From NCBI RefSeq assembly GCF_009708005.2, contig NZ_CP052757.1, positions 1,798,001 to 1,862,000 of the forward strand: a stretch of DNA of 64,000 nt, read 5' to 3'. This stretch comes from Cellulosimicrobium protaetiae. GTDB taxonomy: Bacteria; Actinomycetota; Actinomycetes; Actinomycetales; Cellulomonadaceae. This document shows, piece after piece, positions 21,075-30,230 of this stretch (within the stretch, counting starts at the first letter, position 1; each line of letters starts with the position of its first letter). The translations under genes and the position numbers were made by a program. Below the pieces are notes generated by a model that was not told the origin of the DNA, did not search any database, and saw only the letters and a program-made list of their open reading frames with translations.

Positions 21075-21947
21075 GTGGCGACCGTCGGCAGCGCCGGCAT
21101 CGAACCGACCGAACCCGGCATCGGGCACGGGTTGCTCGATGTGGCCAAGAACCGCTTCCTCCTGCACCTGCTGGTGAAGAAGGAGCTGCGCGTCCGCTAT
21201 CAGGCGTCGATGCTCGGCATCCTCTGGTCCTACGTGAAGCCGGCGGTCCAGTTCGTCGTCTTCTACCTGGCCCTGGGCGTGTTCCTGGAGCTCAACAAGG
21301 GCACCGAGGACTACGCCGTCTATCTCTTCTCCGGCGTCGTGGTGATCAACCTCTTCGGCGAGGCTTTCGGCAACGCGACCCGCTCGATCGTGGGCAACGG
21401 TGCGCTGGTGCGCAAGATCTACCTGCCCCGGCAGCTCTTCCCGCTCGCCTCGCTCCAGGTCGCCTTCGTGCACTTCTTGCCCCAGCTGCTCGTGCTCGTG
21501 GTCGGCACTCTCGTCGCGGGCTGGAGACCCAACCTCGCCCAGCTTGCCGGGGGTCTCCTCGCGATCTTCATCGTCTGCACGCTCGCCTTCGGTCTCGGGC
21601 TCCTCTTCGGCGCCGTCAACGTGATGTTCCGGGACGCCGAGAACTTCGTGGACCTCATCATCATGGTCGCCACCTGGCTGTCCCCGGTGCTCTACACCTG
21701 GGACCGGGTGGCGAACGCCCTCTCCGACGTCCCGTGGCTCTTCACGATCTACCAGCTGAACCCCCTGACGGCGGCGGTCGAGCTGTTCCACTGGTGCTTC
21801 TGGTACCCCGCCACGTCGGGCACCTCCGAGCTCCCGCCGAACATGCTCGCGTTCGGGTTCGCCGGACTCGCCATCTCGTTGTTGATCCTCGCCTTCGGAG
21901 ACTTCGTGTTCCGTCGGCTCGAGGGCCGATTCGCACAGGAGCTCTGA
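21075..21947 (+). CDS. wzm: Polysaccharide ABC exporter, permease (Wzm type)
   Basis: A 290-residue ABC-2 permease with six predicted membrane helices between residues 50 and 285. The N-terminal part reads RFLLHLLVKKELRVRYQASMLG, then LWSYVKPAVQFVVFYLALGV, which is typical of O-antigen or teichoic-acid exporters. It should export the completed polyprenyl-linked galactan with the ATPase encoded next (TGATG overlap). The gene order glf-glfT2-wzm-wzt parallels the mycobacterial galactan genes glf, glfT2, Rv3783 and Rv3781. The GTG start follows the glfT2 stop by three bases. Confidence 0.93.
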   Translation: MATVGSAGIEPTEPGIGHGLLDVAKNRFLLHLLVKKELRVRYQASMLGILWSYVKPAVQFVVFYLALGVFLELNKGTEDYAVYLFSGVVVINLFGEAFGNATRSIVGNGALVRKIYLPRQLFPLASLQVAFVHFLPQLLVLVVGTLVAGWRPNLAQLAGGLLAIFIVCTLAFGLGLLFGAVNVMFRDAENFVDLIIMVATWLSPVLYTWDRVANALSDVPWLFTIYQLNPLTAAVELFHWCFWYPATSGTSELPPNMLAFGFAGLAISLLILAFGDFVFRRLEGRFAQEL

Positions 21948-22666
21948 TGACGACCAGCATCGAGATCGCCGGGGTCGGCAAGGACTTCCGCCTGAACCAC
22001 AGCCGATCGCTCAAGGACATGGTGGTGTCCAAGGTCCGCAAGAGGGACCGCCATGAGACCTTCCAGGCGCTGGACGACGTCTCCGTCCAGGTCCAGCAGG
22101 GGGAGAGCGTCGCCCTGCTGGGGCTCAACGGCTCCGGGAAGTCGACCCTCCTGAAGCTCATCTCCGGCGTCATGCGGCCCGACCGCGGGTCCATCCGGGT
22201 CCGCGGGCGTCTCGCCGGCCTCATCGAGGTCGGGGCGGGCTTCCACCCCGACCTCACCGGCCGGGAGAACGTCTTCCTCAACGGTGCGATCCTCGGCATG
22301 GACGAGGCGACGATCCGTCGCCGGTTCGACGACATCGTCGCGTTCTCGGAGATCGAGAAGTTCATCGACACCGAGGTGAAGTTCTACTCCTCGGGCATGT
22401 TCCTCCGGCTCGCCTTCTCGGTGTGCGTCTACACGGAGCCCGAGGTGTTCCTCGTCGACGAGATCCTCGCCGTGGGCGACGAGCCCTTCCAGCAGAAGTG
22501 CCTCGCGCGCATCCGCGAGATCCAGGACGAGGGCCGCACGCTCGTCATCGTGAGCCACGACCTCGACATGGTGCAGAAGATCTGCGAGCGCGGTGTCGTG
22601 CTCGAGCGCGGCCACGTCGTGTACGACGGCGAGTCCGCCGGCGCGGTGCAGCAGCTCCGGCGCTGA
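21947..22666 (+). CDS. wzt: Polysaccharide ABC exporter, ATPase (Wzt type, short)
   Basis: A 239-residue ATPase energising the Wzm-type permease. LGLNGSGKSTLLK is the Walker A (Lys65), FYSSGMFLRLAF the signature typical of polysaccharide exporters, and VFLVDEILAVGDEPFQ the Walker B; the switch region is IVSHDLD. It ends right after the ATPase domain, so it lacks the C-terminal carbohydrate-binding domain of Wzt proteins that recognise capped O-antigens; export should not depend on a capped chain end. It overlaps wzm by one base. A strong hairpin terminator follows. Confidence 0.93.
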   Translation: MTTSIEIAGVGKDFRLNHSRSLKDMVVSKVRKRDRHETFQALDDVSVQVQQGESVALLGLNGSGKSTLLKLISGVMRPDRGSIRVRGRLAGLIEVGAGFHPDLTGRENVFLNGAILGMDEATIRRRFDDIVAFSEIEKFIDTEVKFYSSGMFLRLAFSVCVYTEPEVFLVDEILAVGDEPFQQKCLARIREIQDEGRTLVIVSHDLDMVQKICERGVVLERGHVVYDGESAGAVQQLRR

Positions 22667-22731
22667 CCGCCCTGCCCAGGGCGTGGTCGAGCCCGATGGC
22701 GCGACGACCGTCGGCATCCTCCGGACATCAG

Positions 22732-22777
22732 AAGGCCCCGGTGCCCACCTCCTCTCGGAGGCAGGCACCGGGGCCTT
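22732..22777. terminator. Bidirectional hairpin terminator
   Basis: A perfect 14-bp stem, AAGGCCCCGGTGCC (22732-22745) with GGCACCGGGGCCTT (22764-22777), closes an 18-base loop between the converging wzt and second glfT2-like genes. The ends A/T pairs can act as short U-runs in both directions. Confidence 0.85.
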
Positions 22778-22793
22778 CCTGGGTGAACCGCTC

Positions 22794-24659
22794 TCAGTCG
22801 CCGGAGGCGTAGAGACGCTCCCAGCTCTCGCGGCTCGTGAGCCGCGGCAGCGCGTCGCGCCACGCGTCGCGCGCAGCGGCCCCCTGGCGGCGGAGGCGCC
22901 ACAGCGCCGCGCTCGCGTCGCGCGAGAGCTGCCGGACGGCCTTCGGGTCGTAGGTGCGGACACGGAACGCGTCCTGCGAGGCGTCGGTGACGACGACCTG
23001 GCGGAACAGCGCCGTGTGCCACCACTGGGAGTCCCCGGCGGTGATGTTCGCAGCGCCACGCGTGTGCCCGAGGGCCTGGGAGGCGAGCCGCTTCGCCAGC
23101 ACGAGCGACGGGAGGCTCGGCGTCCCCTCGAGCTTGACCGTCGGTACGGCGTCGAGCCCGGCGTCGGCCAGGTCCTCGGGCGTCCGACGGATCGTGTCGG
23201 GGTACTCCTTGCGGAGGGCGAGCACGTCCTTGAGCGCCTGCTCGCCACCGTCCGCGAGCACCGACGGACCGGCGAGGAAGTCGTCGATGGCCTTGATGAG
23301 CGTCGCGGTCATCCCGTACTGGTGCCCGGCGATGTACCGCGCGAACTGCTTCCCGAGCGTCTTGGTGACGTCAGCCGGCACGGCGTCCGAGTGCAGCGCC
23401 GCGGTGATCAGCGAGTTGCGGTGGGAGAAGTACCGGGACCAGTCGTCCCAGTCCTTGAGCGAGAAGTCGGCGTGCCACACGCCGGCACCAGGGAGGGTCG
23501 TCGTGGGGATCCCGTGCTGTCGCGCGCGCACCCCGTACTCGATGTCGTCCCACTGGAAGAACATCGGCAGCGGGAAGCCGATCTCCCGCACGACCTCCGC
23601 GGGGATCAGGCACGACCACCAGGCGTTGTAGCCCGCATCCATCCACTTGCGCGGAAGGCGCTGGAGCAGGTTGACGTCGTGCGACTTCTCGTCGACGGGA
23701 AGCCCGGCCCGGAGGGCGTGGAGGTTGACGGTCTCGGCGTTCGTGTGGAGCCGCGTGGGCTGGTACAGGTAGAGCATCTGGCCGCCGACGATCATCGGCC
23801 GGATCGCGTGGTTCGCGAAGGCCGTCATCCGCAGGACCGTCTCCGGCTCGAGGACGATGTCGTCGTCCATGAAGAGGACGTTCGCGTGCTCCTCGGACTT
23901 CTTGCCGGTGATCTCGAAGAGGCCGCGGGTGAACCCGCCGGCGCCTCCGAGGTTGCGCTGCTCGATGACCTGCAGACGGTCGCCGAAGCGCGAGCGGACG
24001 TCGCCGAACCCCGGCTGGTCCGTGACACGGGACGTGCCCTGGTCCACGACGTACACGGTCTCGACGACCTCGAGCACCTCGGGGTCGCGGGAGAGCGAGT
24101 CGAGCGTCGCCAGGCAGTCCGCGGGGCGGTTGTACGTGCAGATGACCACGGAGGTCGGGCGGTCCTGAGCGGGCGACCCGGCGACCACCCGGACGTCGGC
24201 GAGGGTGAGCGAGTCGTCGCCTGCCTGCGCCTCGAGCCAGAGGTAGCCCCCGTCGAGGTACTTGTCGAGCGCGACGTCGAAGACGACGTCGGTCGGCGTG
24301 TCGAACGCGACCTCGCGCACCTCCACCGGTCGCGAGGTCGGGGCCGTGCCGTTGGCCACGACCGAGACGAGCCCGCGACCCGTGACGGTCAGGGAGATCC
24401 GCAACGAGCGCGCGGTCGTCCAGCGCTGGAGGTAGGCCGCCGGGATGCGGCCGAAGTACGTCTCCGTGGTCAGGCGCGCGTGCGGGGGCAGAGTGGCGCT
24501 CGTCCTCGACAGCTCGGCGTCGCCGTGCGCGGTCTTGACGTACAGGCCCACGGCCGCGTCGGTCGCGGGACCGAAGTGGACCCGCTGGATCGTGTTCCCC
24601 TGCGCCTCCTGCGGCGAGCCTGCGGACGGGTTCGACGTCGTGGCAGAAGGTGATGTCAT
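22794..24659 (-). CDS. Second GlfT2-type galactofuranosyltransferase
   Basis: A 621-residue paralogue of the polymerase at 19212. It has the same beta-rich N-terminus, a GT-A core with CTYNRPADCL, RNLGGAGGFTRGL, FMDDDIVL (Asp265-267), QWDDIEYG and GVWHADF, then a helical C-terminal domain. The catalytic residues are all present, so it should be active. The ATG at 24659 has CCGGAGA six bases upstream; a GTG at 24722 would add 21 low-complexity residues and lacks such a site. It converges on the glf operon across the terminator. It may make a second galactan, a different linkage, or side chains; which one is unknown. Confidence 0.88.
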   Translation of the reverse strand: MTSPSATTSNPSAGSPQEAQGNTIQRVHFGPATDAAVGLYVKTAHGDAELSRTSATLPPHARLTTETYFGRIPAAYLQRWTTARSLRISLTVTGRGLVSVVANGTAPTSRPVEVREVAFDTPTDVVFDVALDKYLDGGYLWLEAQAGDDSLTLADVRVVAGSPAQDRPTSVVICTYNRPADCLATLDSLSRDPEVLEVVETVYVVDQGTSRVTDQPGFGDVRSRFGDRLQVIEQRNLGGAGGFTRGLFEITGKKSEEHANVLFMDDDIVLEPETVLRMTAFANHAIRPMIVGGQMLYLYQPTRLHTNAETVNLHALRAGLPVDEKSHDVNLLQRLPRKWMDAGYNAWWSCLIPAEVVREIGFPLPMFFQWDDIEYGVRARQHGIPTTTLPGAGVWHADFSLKDWDDWSRYFSHRNSLITAALHSDAVPADVTKTLGKQFARYIAGHQYGMTATLIKAIDDFLAGPSVLADGGEQALKDVLALRKEYPDTIRRTPEDLADAGLDAVPTVKLEGTPSLPSLVLAKRLASQALGHTRGAANITAGDSQWWHTALFRQVVVTDASQDAFRVRTYDPKAVRQLSRDASAALWRLRRQGAAARDAWRDALPRLTSRESWERLYASGD

Positions 24660-24783
24660 CGGCGGTCTCCGGGTCTTCTCTTCGTGGTCGTGTGGCGTCG
24701 CGCGATCCAGGGCGTCGGCCACCGGGACGGAACGGGCTGTCGGAGACCCGCGCCGGGTCGATCGGCGCAGGGACTCGTCGTGT

Positions 24784-26994
24784 TCAGGATGCGACGACCT
24801 CGCTCGAGGCTAGCGCCGACGCGTCGTCGCCCGCACCTCCGCGGCGCTTGCGACGCCGGTCCCGGGTCGCGATCACGACGGTCTGGGCGGCGACGACGAG
24901 CGCGCCGAGACCGACGAGCGCCCACCCGCTCCGGACGCCGGGGACGGCGAACTCCAGCACGACCTCGGACGTCCCTGCGGGTACGTCCACCGTCAGGAGC
25001 CCGGCATCGGTCGTCCCGACCTCGACCTCCCGTCCGTCGACGGTGGCCGTGTAACCGGGCCAGGAGAGACGGGCGAACGTGAGCGTCCCTTCGCCCTCGA
25101 CCGTCACGAGCTCGGTGTAGTCCGTGGCCTCCGAGGTGACGACGCGCAGCCCCTCCGAGACACCGGAGACGCGCCCCGGCAGCTCGAGGGCTTCGGTCCT
25201 GGTCCAGACCTCGCGGACGTCGTCCGACTCGGCGACGGCCCAGCCCGCGGGGGGACCGTCGTCGATCGCGTCCTCGAAGGCCGTGCGCTGCAGCACGAGC
25301 GTCTCGAGGCGGAGCGCGTCGGCGAGGTCGCCCGCGGTGCCCGCGACGGGCTCCCACAGCCGGTCGTAGGACTCCTCGCACACGTTGCCCTTGTAGTCCA
25401 TGCAGAGCGCGTCGCTGAAGGCCTTGAACCCGATGCCCGTGTAGCGCACGACGCTCTCGTGATCCGTGACGACGTGGAGGTTGCCGAACATGATGCGCGC
25501 CGACTCGACCGCGTCCTTGCCCGCAGACCCCTGCTGGGCGAGCTGGAGGTAGGTGCCCTCGTAGGACTCGGCGGCCTCGCGGATCGTCGAGACCGAGGTC
25601 GGGGGATAGATCGCGTTGTCGATGGCTCCGGGGAACACCGACGTCTGGAAGAACGTCACGACGAGGGTCCCCGCGACGAGGGTCGAGGCGAAGACGCGGT
25701 CCCCGTACCGGCGGTAGCTCCACACGGCGGCCGTGATCAGCCCGGCGACCATGACGAGGCTGAGCATGTGGCGGAACGCCTGGTTCGGGGTGACCGAGAA
25801 GGCGATGTAGGTGCCGAAGACGATGACGGCGCCGGTGAGGATGGCGCGCAGGCGGACGTGCTCCCGCGCCAGCCCCGCCGTCAGCGCGACCGCGAGGATG
25901 CCCAGGAGACCGAGGTAGGTGTACTCGATCACGCGGATCGGCCACCGGAAGAGCCAGAAGTTCGACGGTCCGAGCGTCATCGCGCCGTAGATCGCCGTGA
26001 ACACCACGATGCTGAGCGATCCCCTGAGGCGGCTCGCGAGCGTCCGCCACCGGAGCCACGGGAGCAGCGGGAGGAAGAACCAGGCGAGGTAGACCGAGGG
26101 CAGCGACTCGAGGAGCGCCCCGCCCCAGTTGGTCACCGACGGCAGGTAGGAGGGGGTGCTGGCGCCCGAGAGGTCTCCCAGGTCGGGGACCATGAAGGTG
26201 TCGTTGCTGATCATCGCGAGCTCTTGACGCAGGGTCACCTCCTGCGTGCCGAGGAGCGGGCCGAAGACCAGCCAGGCGCACAGGCCCACGGCGGCGCCCG
26301 TGACCACGAGGTGGACCAGCTCGCGGACCTTGCGACCCACACCGAGCTCGACCGCGAGGGCGGCCAGCACGATGATGAGGCCGAGCGCCGCGTAGGGGTT
26401 CCCCGAGGTCATGGCCAGGAACCCGAAGACGAAGGTGGGCCACGGGGCGCCGCCACGGCTCGCCTGCCGGTGGGCGGCCCACCAGAAGAAGGTCACCCAG
26501 ACGAGGGCGGTGAGCCCGGCCGGCCAACCGGCTGCCTCGTAGAAGAGCGTGAAGCCCGTGACGGGCATCGCGGTGGCCATCGCGAACGCGGGCCACGCGC
26601 CGGCCCCGTACGACCGGAAGAGCAGGTAGGCGGCCACGGCGAGCAGCGCGAGGAGCTGGATCATCACGAACGCCGCCGCGTGCGAGAGGTCGTCGAAGAA
26701 CGAGACCACCACGTAGTCGACCAACGAGACGGGGTTCCACTGGTTGTACGCGGCCTCGGCGGCGTAGTTGCCGCCCATCCAGCCGGAGGGCTCCATCTGG
26801 GGCCACGTCCCGTTGCGCAGCTGGCTGCCGAAGTGGTGCCAGAGCGGGACGAAGGACTCAGGTGCGTCGCCGACGTAGTAGAAGAGCGTGCCGCGCCACG
26901 CGGCGACGAGGCCGAGCAGGACGGTCACCACGGGCGTCAGGACGGCCGGCAGCCACCGAGACCGTCCGGTCTCGGTGGAGGTCGAAGAACGCAT
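24784..26994 (-). CDS. YfhO-type polytopic membrane protein (GT-C-like)
   Basis: A 736-residue membrane protein. About twelve to thirteen hydrophobic helices fill residues 15-460, followed by an extracytoplasmic domain with a beta-rich end and one last helix near residue 705. The first loop has YYVGDAPESFVPLWHHF and GGNYAAEAAYNQWNP, and the helices read like the YfhO family, some of whose members glycosylate lipoteichoic acid in Firmicutes. Here it probably transfers a sugar from a polyprenyl-phosphate carrier outside the cell. The divergent gene at 27165 encodes just the type of enzyme that makes such carriers. Substrate unknown. Confidence 0.8.
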   Translation of the reverse strand: MRSSTSTETGRSRWLPAVLTPVVTVLLGLVAAWRGTLFYYVGDAPESFVPLWHHFGSQLRNGTWPQMEPSGWMGGNYAAEAAYNQWNPVSLVDYVVVSFFDDLSHAAAFVMIQLLALLAVAAYLLFRSYGAGAWPAFAMATAMPVTGFTLFYEAAGWPAGLTALVWVTFFWWAAHRQASRGGAPWPTFVFGFLAMTSGNPYAALGLIIVLAALAVELGVGRKVRELVHLVVTGAAVGLCAWLVFGPLLGTQEVTLRQELAMISNDTFMVPDLGDLSGASTPSYLPSVTNWGGALLESLPSVYLAWFFLPLLPWLRWRTLASRLRGSLSIVVFTAIYGAMTLGPSNFWLFRWPIRVIEYTYLGLLGILAVALTAGLAREHVRLRAILTGAVIVFGTYIAFSVTPNQAFRHMLSLVMVAGLITAAVWSYRRYGDRVFASTLVAGTLVVTFFQTSVFPGAIDNAIYPPTSVSTIREAAESYEGTYLQLAQQGSAGKDAVESARIMFGNLHVVTDHESVVRYTGIGFKAFSDALCMDYKGNVCEESYDRLWEPVAGTAGDLADALRLETLVLQRTAFEDAIDDGPPAGWAVAESDDVREVWTRTEALELPGRVSGVSEGLRVVTSEATDYTELVTVEGEGTLTFARLSWPGYTATVDGREVEVGTTDAGLLTVDVPAGTSEVVLEFAVPGVRSGWALVGLGALVVAAQTVVIATRDRRRKRRGGAGDDASALASSEVVAS

Positions 26995-27061
26995 GGACGA
27001 GTGATTCCCCCAAGATCGGCGGGTCCGGCGGCAGGGTGACCTGCGGCTGTACGGGCGCTCG

Positions 27062-27067
27062 ATGGTA
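27062..27067 (-). promoter_or_regulatory. -10 element TACCAT for the YfhO-type gene
   Basis: TACCAT on the minus strand, 67 bases before the ATG at 26994, sits in the 170-bp gap between two divergent genes. Support is weak because no -35 is clear. Confidence 0.35.
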
Positions 27068-27109
27068 TCGCGCGTCGTCGCACGGGCGTGAACGCGGCAG
27101 GACGGCGGC

Positions 27110-27115
27110 TAGCAT
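27110..27115 (+). promoter_or_regulatory. -10 element TAGCAT for the polyprenyl-phosphate GT
   Basis: TAGCAT with a GTGAAC 16 bases upstream (27088-27093) as a possible -35. An in-frame ATG at 27114 lies inside this box, so it would not be transcribed; this supports the downstream ATG at 27165. Confidence 0.45.
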
Positions 27116-27164
27116 GGCACGGTTCGGGCGGTACCAGGCCGCCTCGCGCCGGGAGAGGAAGAGG

Positions 27165-28145
27165 ATGGCAGACCGCCGACCGCGGCTCAGTTTGATCGTG
27201 CCGGCCTACAACGAGCAGGAGAGCGCGGGCGAGATCGTCGGCTTCTACCGCGAGATCGCACGGGCGCACGCCTCGCTTGAGGTCGAGCTCGTCCTCGTGG
27301 ACGACGGGTCGGACGACGGGACCGCCGAGGCCGTGCGCGCGCACCTCACGGACCAGGACCCCGCGGTCGTCGTCTCGCTCTCGCGCAACTTCGGCTCGCA
27401 CGCCGCGATCACGGCGGGGCTCTCCGCGTGCACGGGCGACGCCGCGCTCACGCTGAGCGCCGACAGGCAGGAGCCCCTGTCGGCCGTCGCCGACTTCGTG
27501 GCGGAGTGGCAGGACGGCGCCGACGTGGTGTGGGGGCTGCGTTCCGTGCGCGCGACGCGCAAGGGAGCGTCGGAGACGTTCGCCACGACCTTCTCGCGCG
27601 TGTTCAACAAGGCGTCGACGGTCCCGACGTACCCGCAGGAGGGCCCGTCGCAGATCCTCGTCACGCGGCAGGTCATCGACGTGCTGGAGGCGATGCCGGA
27701 GAACAACCGCAACGTCCTGGCGATGGTGGCGTGGTCGGGGTTCGAGCAGCGTCGGATCTTCTTCGAGCAGCTGCCGCGCCCGCACGGCGTGAGCAAGTGG
27801 ACGTCCTCGAAGAAGATCAAGCTCGTCGTCGACTCGTTCGTCGAGTTCTCCTCCGCCCCCGTGCGGTGGGTCACTCTCGCCGGCGTCGGCCTGGGCGCGC
27901 TCGGCGCGCTGCTCCTCCTGGCGGCCCTGGTCCTCGCCCTGGTCCCGGGCACGAGCGGTACGGTCGCGCTCGTCTGCGGCCTCGTCCTGCTGGTCGGGGG
28001 GCTCAACCTCTTCGCCCTGGGTGTCGTCGGCGAGTACGTCTGGCGCGCCGGCGACGACGCTCGGCGGCGGCCCGTCTACATCGCGAGAGGGACGTGGCGC
28101 ACCGGCTCGTCGGCCGCGCCGTCCCCCTACGAAACCGACGTGTGA
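27165..28145 (+). CDS. GT2 polyprenyl-phosphate glycosyltransferase (GtrB/ArnC-like)
   Basis: A 326-residue enzyme that should make a polyprenyl-phosphate-linked sugar at the inner membrane face. The GT-A part has LSLIVPAYNEQES, VLVDDGSDDGT, SLSRNFGSHAAITAGL and the catalytic TLSADRQEPLS (aspartate about residue 101). Two C-terminal helices (about 230-290) anchor it, as in GtrB/DPMS-type proteins. The ATG at 27165 has GGGAGAGGAAGAGG directly upstream; the alternative ATG at 27114 lies within the predicted promoter. Its 3' end overlaps the opposite SpoIID gene by 19 bp. It may supply the donor for the divergent YfhO-type protein. Confidence 0.87.
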   Translation: MADRRPRLSLIVPAYNEQESAGEIVGFYREIARAHASLEVELVLVDDGSDDGTAEAVRAHLTDQDPAVVVSLSRNFGSHAAITAGLSACTGDAALTLSADRQEPLSAVADFVAEWQDGADVVWGLRSVRATRKGASETFATTFSRVFNKASTVPTYPQEGPSQILVTRQVIDVLEAMPENNRNVLAMVAWSGFEQRRIFFEQLPRPHGVSKWTSSKKIKLVVDSFVEFSSAPVRWVTLAGVGLGALGALLLLAALVLALVPGTSGTVALVCGLVLLVGGLNLFALGVVGEYVWRAGDDARRRPVYIARGTWRTGSSAAPSPYETDV

Positions 28146-30163
28146 AGGTTCCAGCCGGTCCCGACGGCGGTCCCGGGGGAGACGGCCCCGCCCGGTCCGA
28201 CCGGGTAGCGCACGAGCGTGCCGCCCGCGCCCCCGGGGGCGCGGGCGTAGACCGCTGAACCCGCGGAACCGCTGGCGCCGACGAGCATGTCGAAGGGAGC
28301 CCACCCGCGGTTGACGACGGTCGCGCCGACGACGGTCCCGTCACGCCGCAGCGGGTACAGCACGAGCGCGCCGTCGTTGCGTCGTCGGCCGAGGAGGTCC
28401 GGGACTCCGTCCGAGGTCACGTCTCCGATCCCGAGGACGGCGTCGAGCGTGTGCCAGCCGGCGTCGACGGTGCGGGGCGGCTGGAGCGCTCCTCCGCCAG
28501 CACCTGCGTAGAACTGCAGGTTCCCGGTCGCCGCGTTGCGTCCGTAGACGTCCGGGACGCCGTCGCCGGTGACGTCGCCCGGCAGGACGATCTGGTCGAC
28601 GGTGTGCCAGCCGGTGCCGACCGCGCGACGCGAGCGGGCGACGCCCGTGCGGTCGAGCTCGTAGAGCCACAGCACGCCGGTCGCGGCCTCCCGCGCGTAC
28701 AGGTCGGGGACGCCGTCCCGGTCCACGTCGCCGGGGGAGCCGATCCAGTCGTGCATGCCCCACCCCGTGCCGACGACGCGCGGTGCCGAGAAGCTCCCGT
28801 CGGCACGCCCGGCGTAGAACGAGAGCGTGCCGCGCGACCCGTCGCGTCCGAAGGCGTCCGGGATCCCGTCGCCCGTGACGTCGCGCATGACCCCGCCGGC
28901 GGTCTGGGTGGGCCGTGCCGTGCTCCACCAGGTGGAGCGCAGCCCGGTCGCCGTGCGGAACGCGTCGCCGCTCACGGTCACGCTCCCGGCCGAGCCCTCG
29001 ACGCGCAGGAGCGAGATGCGCCCGCCCCACTCGCCGCGCCCGTCCCGCCCCAGCACCGTGAGGCGCTGCGGCCGGCCCACCGCGGGGTACGCCGCAGCGA
29101 CCCGGGAGGCGGCGACGGACTGCGTCCAGCGGTGGACCCCGTTCGGCACCAGGCCGTCGTAGGGATCGGGCTTCGCGACGAGATAGGGCTGGCTGCCCGC
29201 CGCGCTCCAGCCGCCGTTCGAGGAGCTGAACTGCGTGAACGCGTAGGAGAAGGCTCCGCCGGTGACGAGCACCTGGTTCGCCGTCGCGGTGACCGCCGTC
29301 GTCGTGGGCGTCGCCTCGTACGACCTGACCAGCCGACCGTCGAGAGCGTAGAGCGCGACCCCGGGGTAGACCTGGCACGCGGTGGTGTCGCACGTGTGGG
29401 TCGGCCCGGTGGCGAAGTGCCGTTGGTGCGAGGCGTAGGTGCGTGCCGCGACGGCCTGCGCGCGCAGCGCGGCGGGCGGCCACGACGACGGCATCTCGGC
29501 GGGCAGGACCGACGGCACGTACTGCTCCATGCGGACCGCGTTGAACGTGAGGACGCCTGAGGTCCCCGAGGTCAGGAGACCGAGACCGCCCCGGTACTCG
29601 CGGCGCTGGAAGTCGGGCTGGACGAGCCGGAGCCGGCCGGTCGACGAGAGGAAGGTGGCCGACGAACCCGGGACGACGCTGTAGCGACGCCACACCGGCG
29701 CGCTCGTGTCGACGAAGTCGAGGAGGAGAGAGGTCGGGCCGCGGAAGAGCCGCCAGCTCAGGATCCGGTTCCCCGTCGACGTGGTGGGCAACGGCAACGT
29801 CCCGCCCTGCCAGCGCAGGGCGAGCCCGGGGGCCGTGTCGACGGCGAGCTCGTTCGATCGTCCCGTCGTGAGCCGGACGGTGATGTCGGTGTCGGGCTGA
29901 CCGGTGATCGAGGTGCCGGGGTAGTAGAAGGCGAGGATCTGGTTGGTCGTCAGCCCGGCCACCGCTGCACCGTGCGCACCCCACTGGGACAGTCCTCTGC
30001 CGTGCCCGTACCCGTGCCCGACGAAGGTGAAGGTCCCCTCGGGCTCCACGGGGTAGGACTCCTCGGCCTGGGCCGGTGCGGGCAGGAAGACGAGCGAGGC
30101 GACGAGCACGAGGCCGAGCGCCGCCCCCCTGCGCCCCCCGCGCCGTGGGTACGAGCTCCGCAT
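28127..30163 (-). CDS. Secreted SpoIID/LytB-domain protein with FG-GAP-like repeats
   Basis: A 678-residue exported protein. A signal peptide (MRSSYPRRGGRR, then a hydrophobic stretch ending APAQA) is followed by HGYGHGRGLSQWGA and the SpoIID/LytB core with NAVRMEQYVPSVLPAEMPSS and AQAVAARTYA, which resembles peptidoglycan-processing SpoIID domains. The C-terminal 240 residues hold four repeats of the form GDVTGDGVPDxxGR, the calcium-binding FG-GAP/VCBS style. The ATG at 30163 has GGGAGA six bases upstream. It may remodel or bind the wall glycan; denuded-glycan lytic activity as in sporulation is only a family analogy, because nothing else here points to sporulation. Confidence 0.85.
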   Translation of the reverse strand: MRSSYPRRGGRRGAALGLVLVASLVFLPAPAQAEESYPVEPEGTFTFVGHGYGHGRGLSQWGAHGAAVAGLTTNQILAFYYPGTSITGQPDTDITVRLTTGRSNELAVDTAPGLALRWQGGTLPLPTTSTGNRILSWRLFRGPTSLLLDFVDTSAPVWRRYSVVPGSSATFLSSTGRLRLVQPDFQRREYRGGLGLLTSGTSGVLTFNAVRMEQYVPSVLPAEMPSSWPPAALRAQAVAARTYASHQRHFATGPTHTCDTTACQVYPGVALYALDGRLVRSYEATPTTTAVTATANQVLVTGGAFSYAFTQFSSSNGGWSAAGSQPYLVAKPDPYDGLVPNGVHRWTQSVAASRVAAAYPAVGRPQRLTVLGRDGRGEWGGRISLLRVEGSAGSVTVSGDAFRTATGLRSTWWSTARPTQTAGGVMRDVTGDGIPDAFGRDGSRGTLSFYAGRADGSFSAPRVVGTGWGMHDWIGSPGDVDRDGVPDLYAREAATGVLWLYELDRTGVARSRRAVGTGWHTVDQIVLPGDVTGDGVPDVYGRNAATGNLQFYAGAGGGALQPPRTVDAGWHTLDAVLGIGDVTSDGVPDLLGRRRNDGALVLYPLRRDGTVVGATVVNRGWAPFDMLVGASGSAGSAVYARAPGGAGGTLVRYPVGPGGAVSPGTAVGTGWNLHTSVS

Positions 30164-30204
30164 GTGCTTCTCCCGTCCGTGGCCGGTGCCACCCCCGGCG
30201 TTGC

Positions 30205-30210
30205 TAGACT
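30205..30210 (+). promoter_or_regulatory. -10 element TAGACT for the aminosugar operon
   Basis: TAGACT is 20 bases before the ATG at 30231, followed by an AGGAGG ribosome-binding site, so the leader is only about 14 nt. The minus-strand SpoIID gene starts 42 bp upstream, making this a compact divergent promoter region. Confidence 0.55.
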
Positions 30211-30230
30211 GCGACGGACCTAGGAGGAAC

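Noticed and set aside
27114-27164. An upstream ATG for the polyprenyl-phosphate GT
   Set aside because: It lies inside the predicted TAGCAT -10 box and has a poorer ribosome-binding site than ATG 27165.
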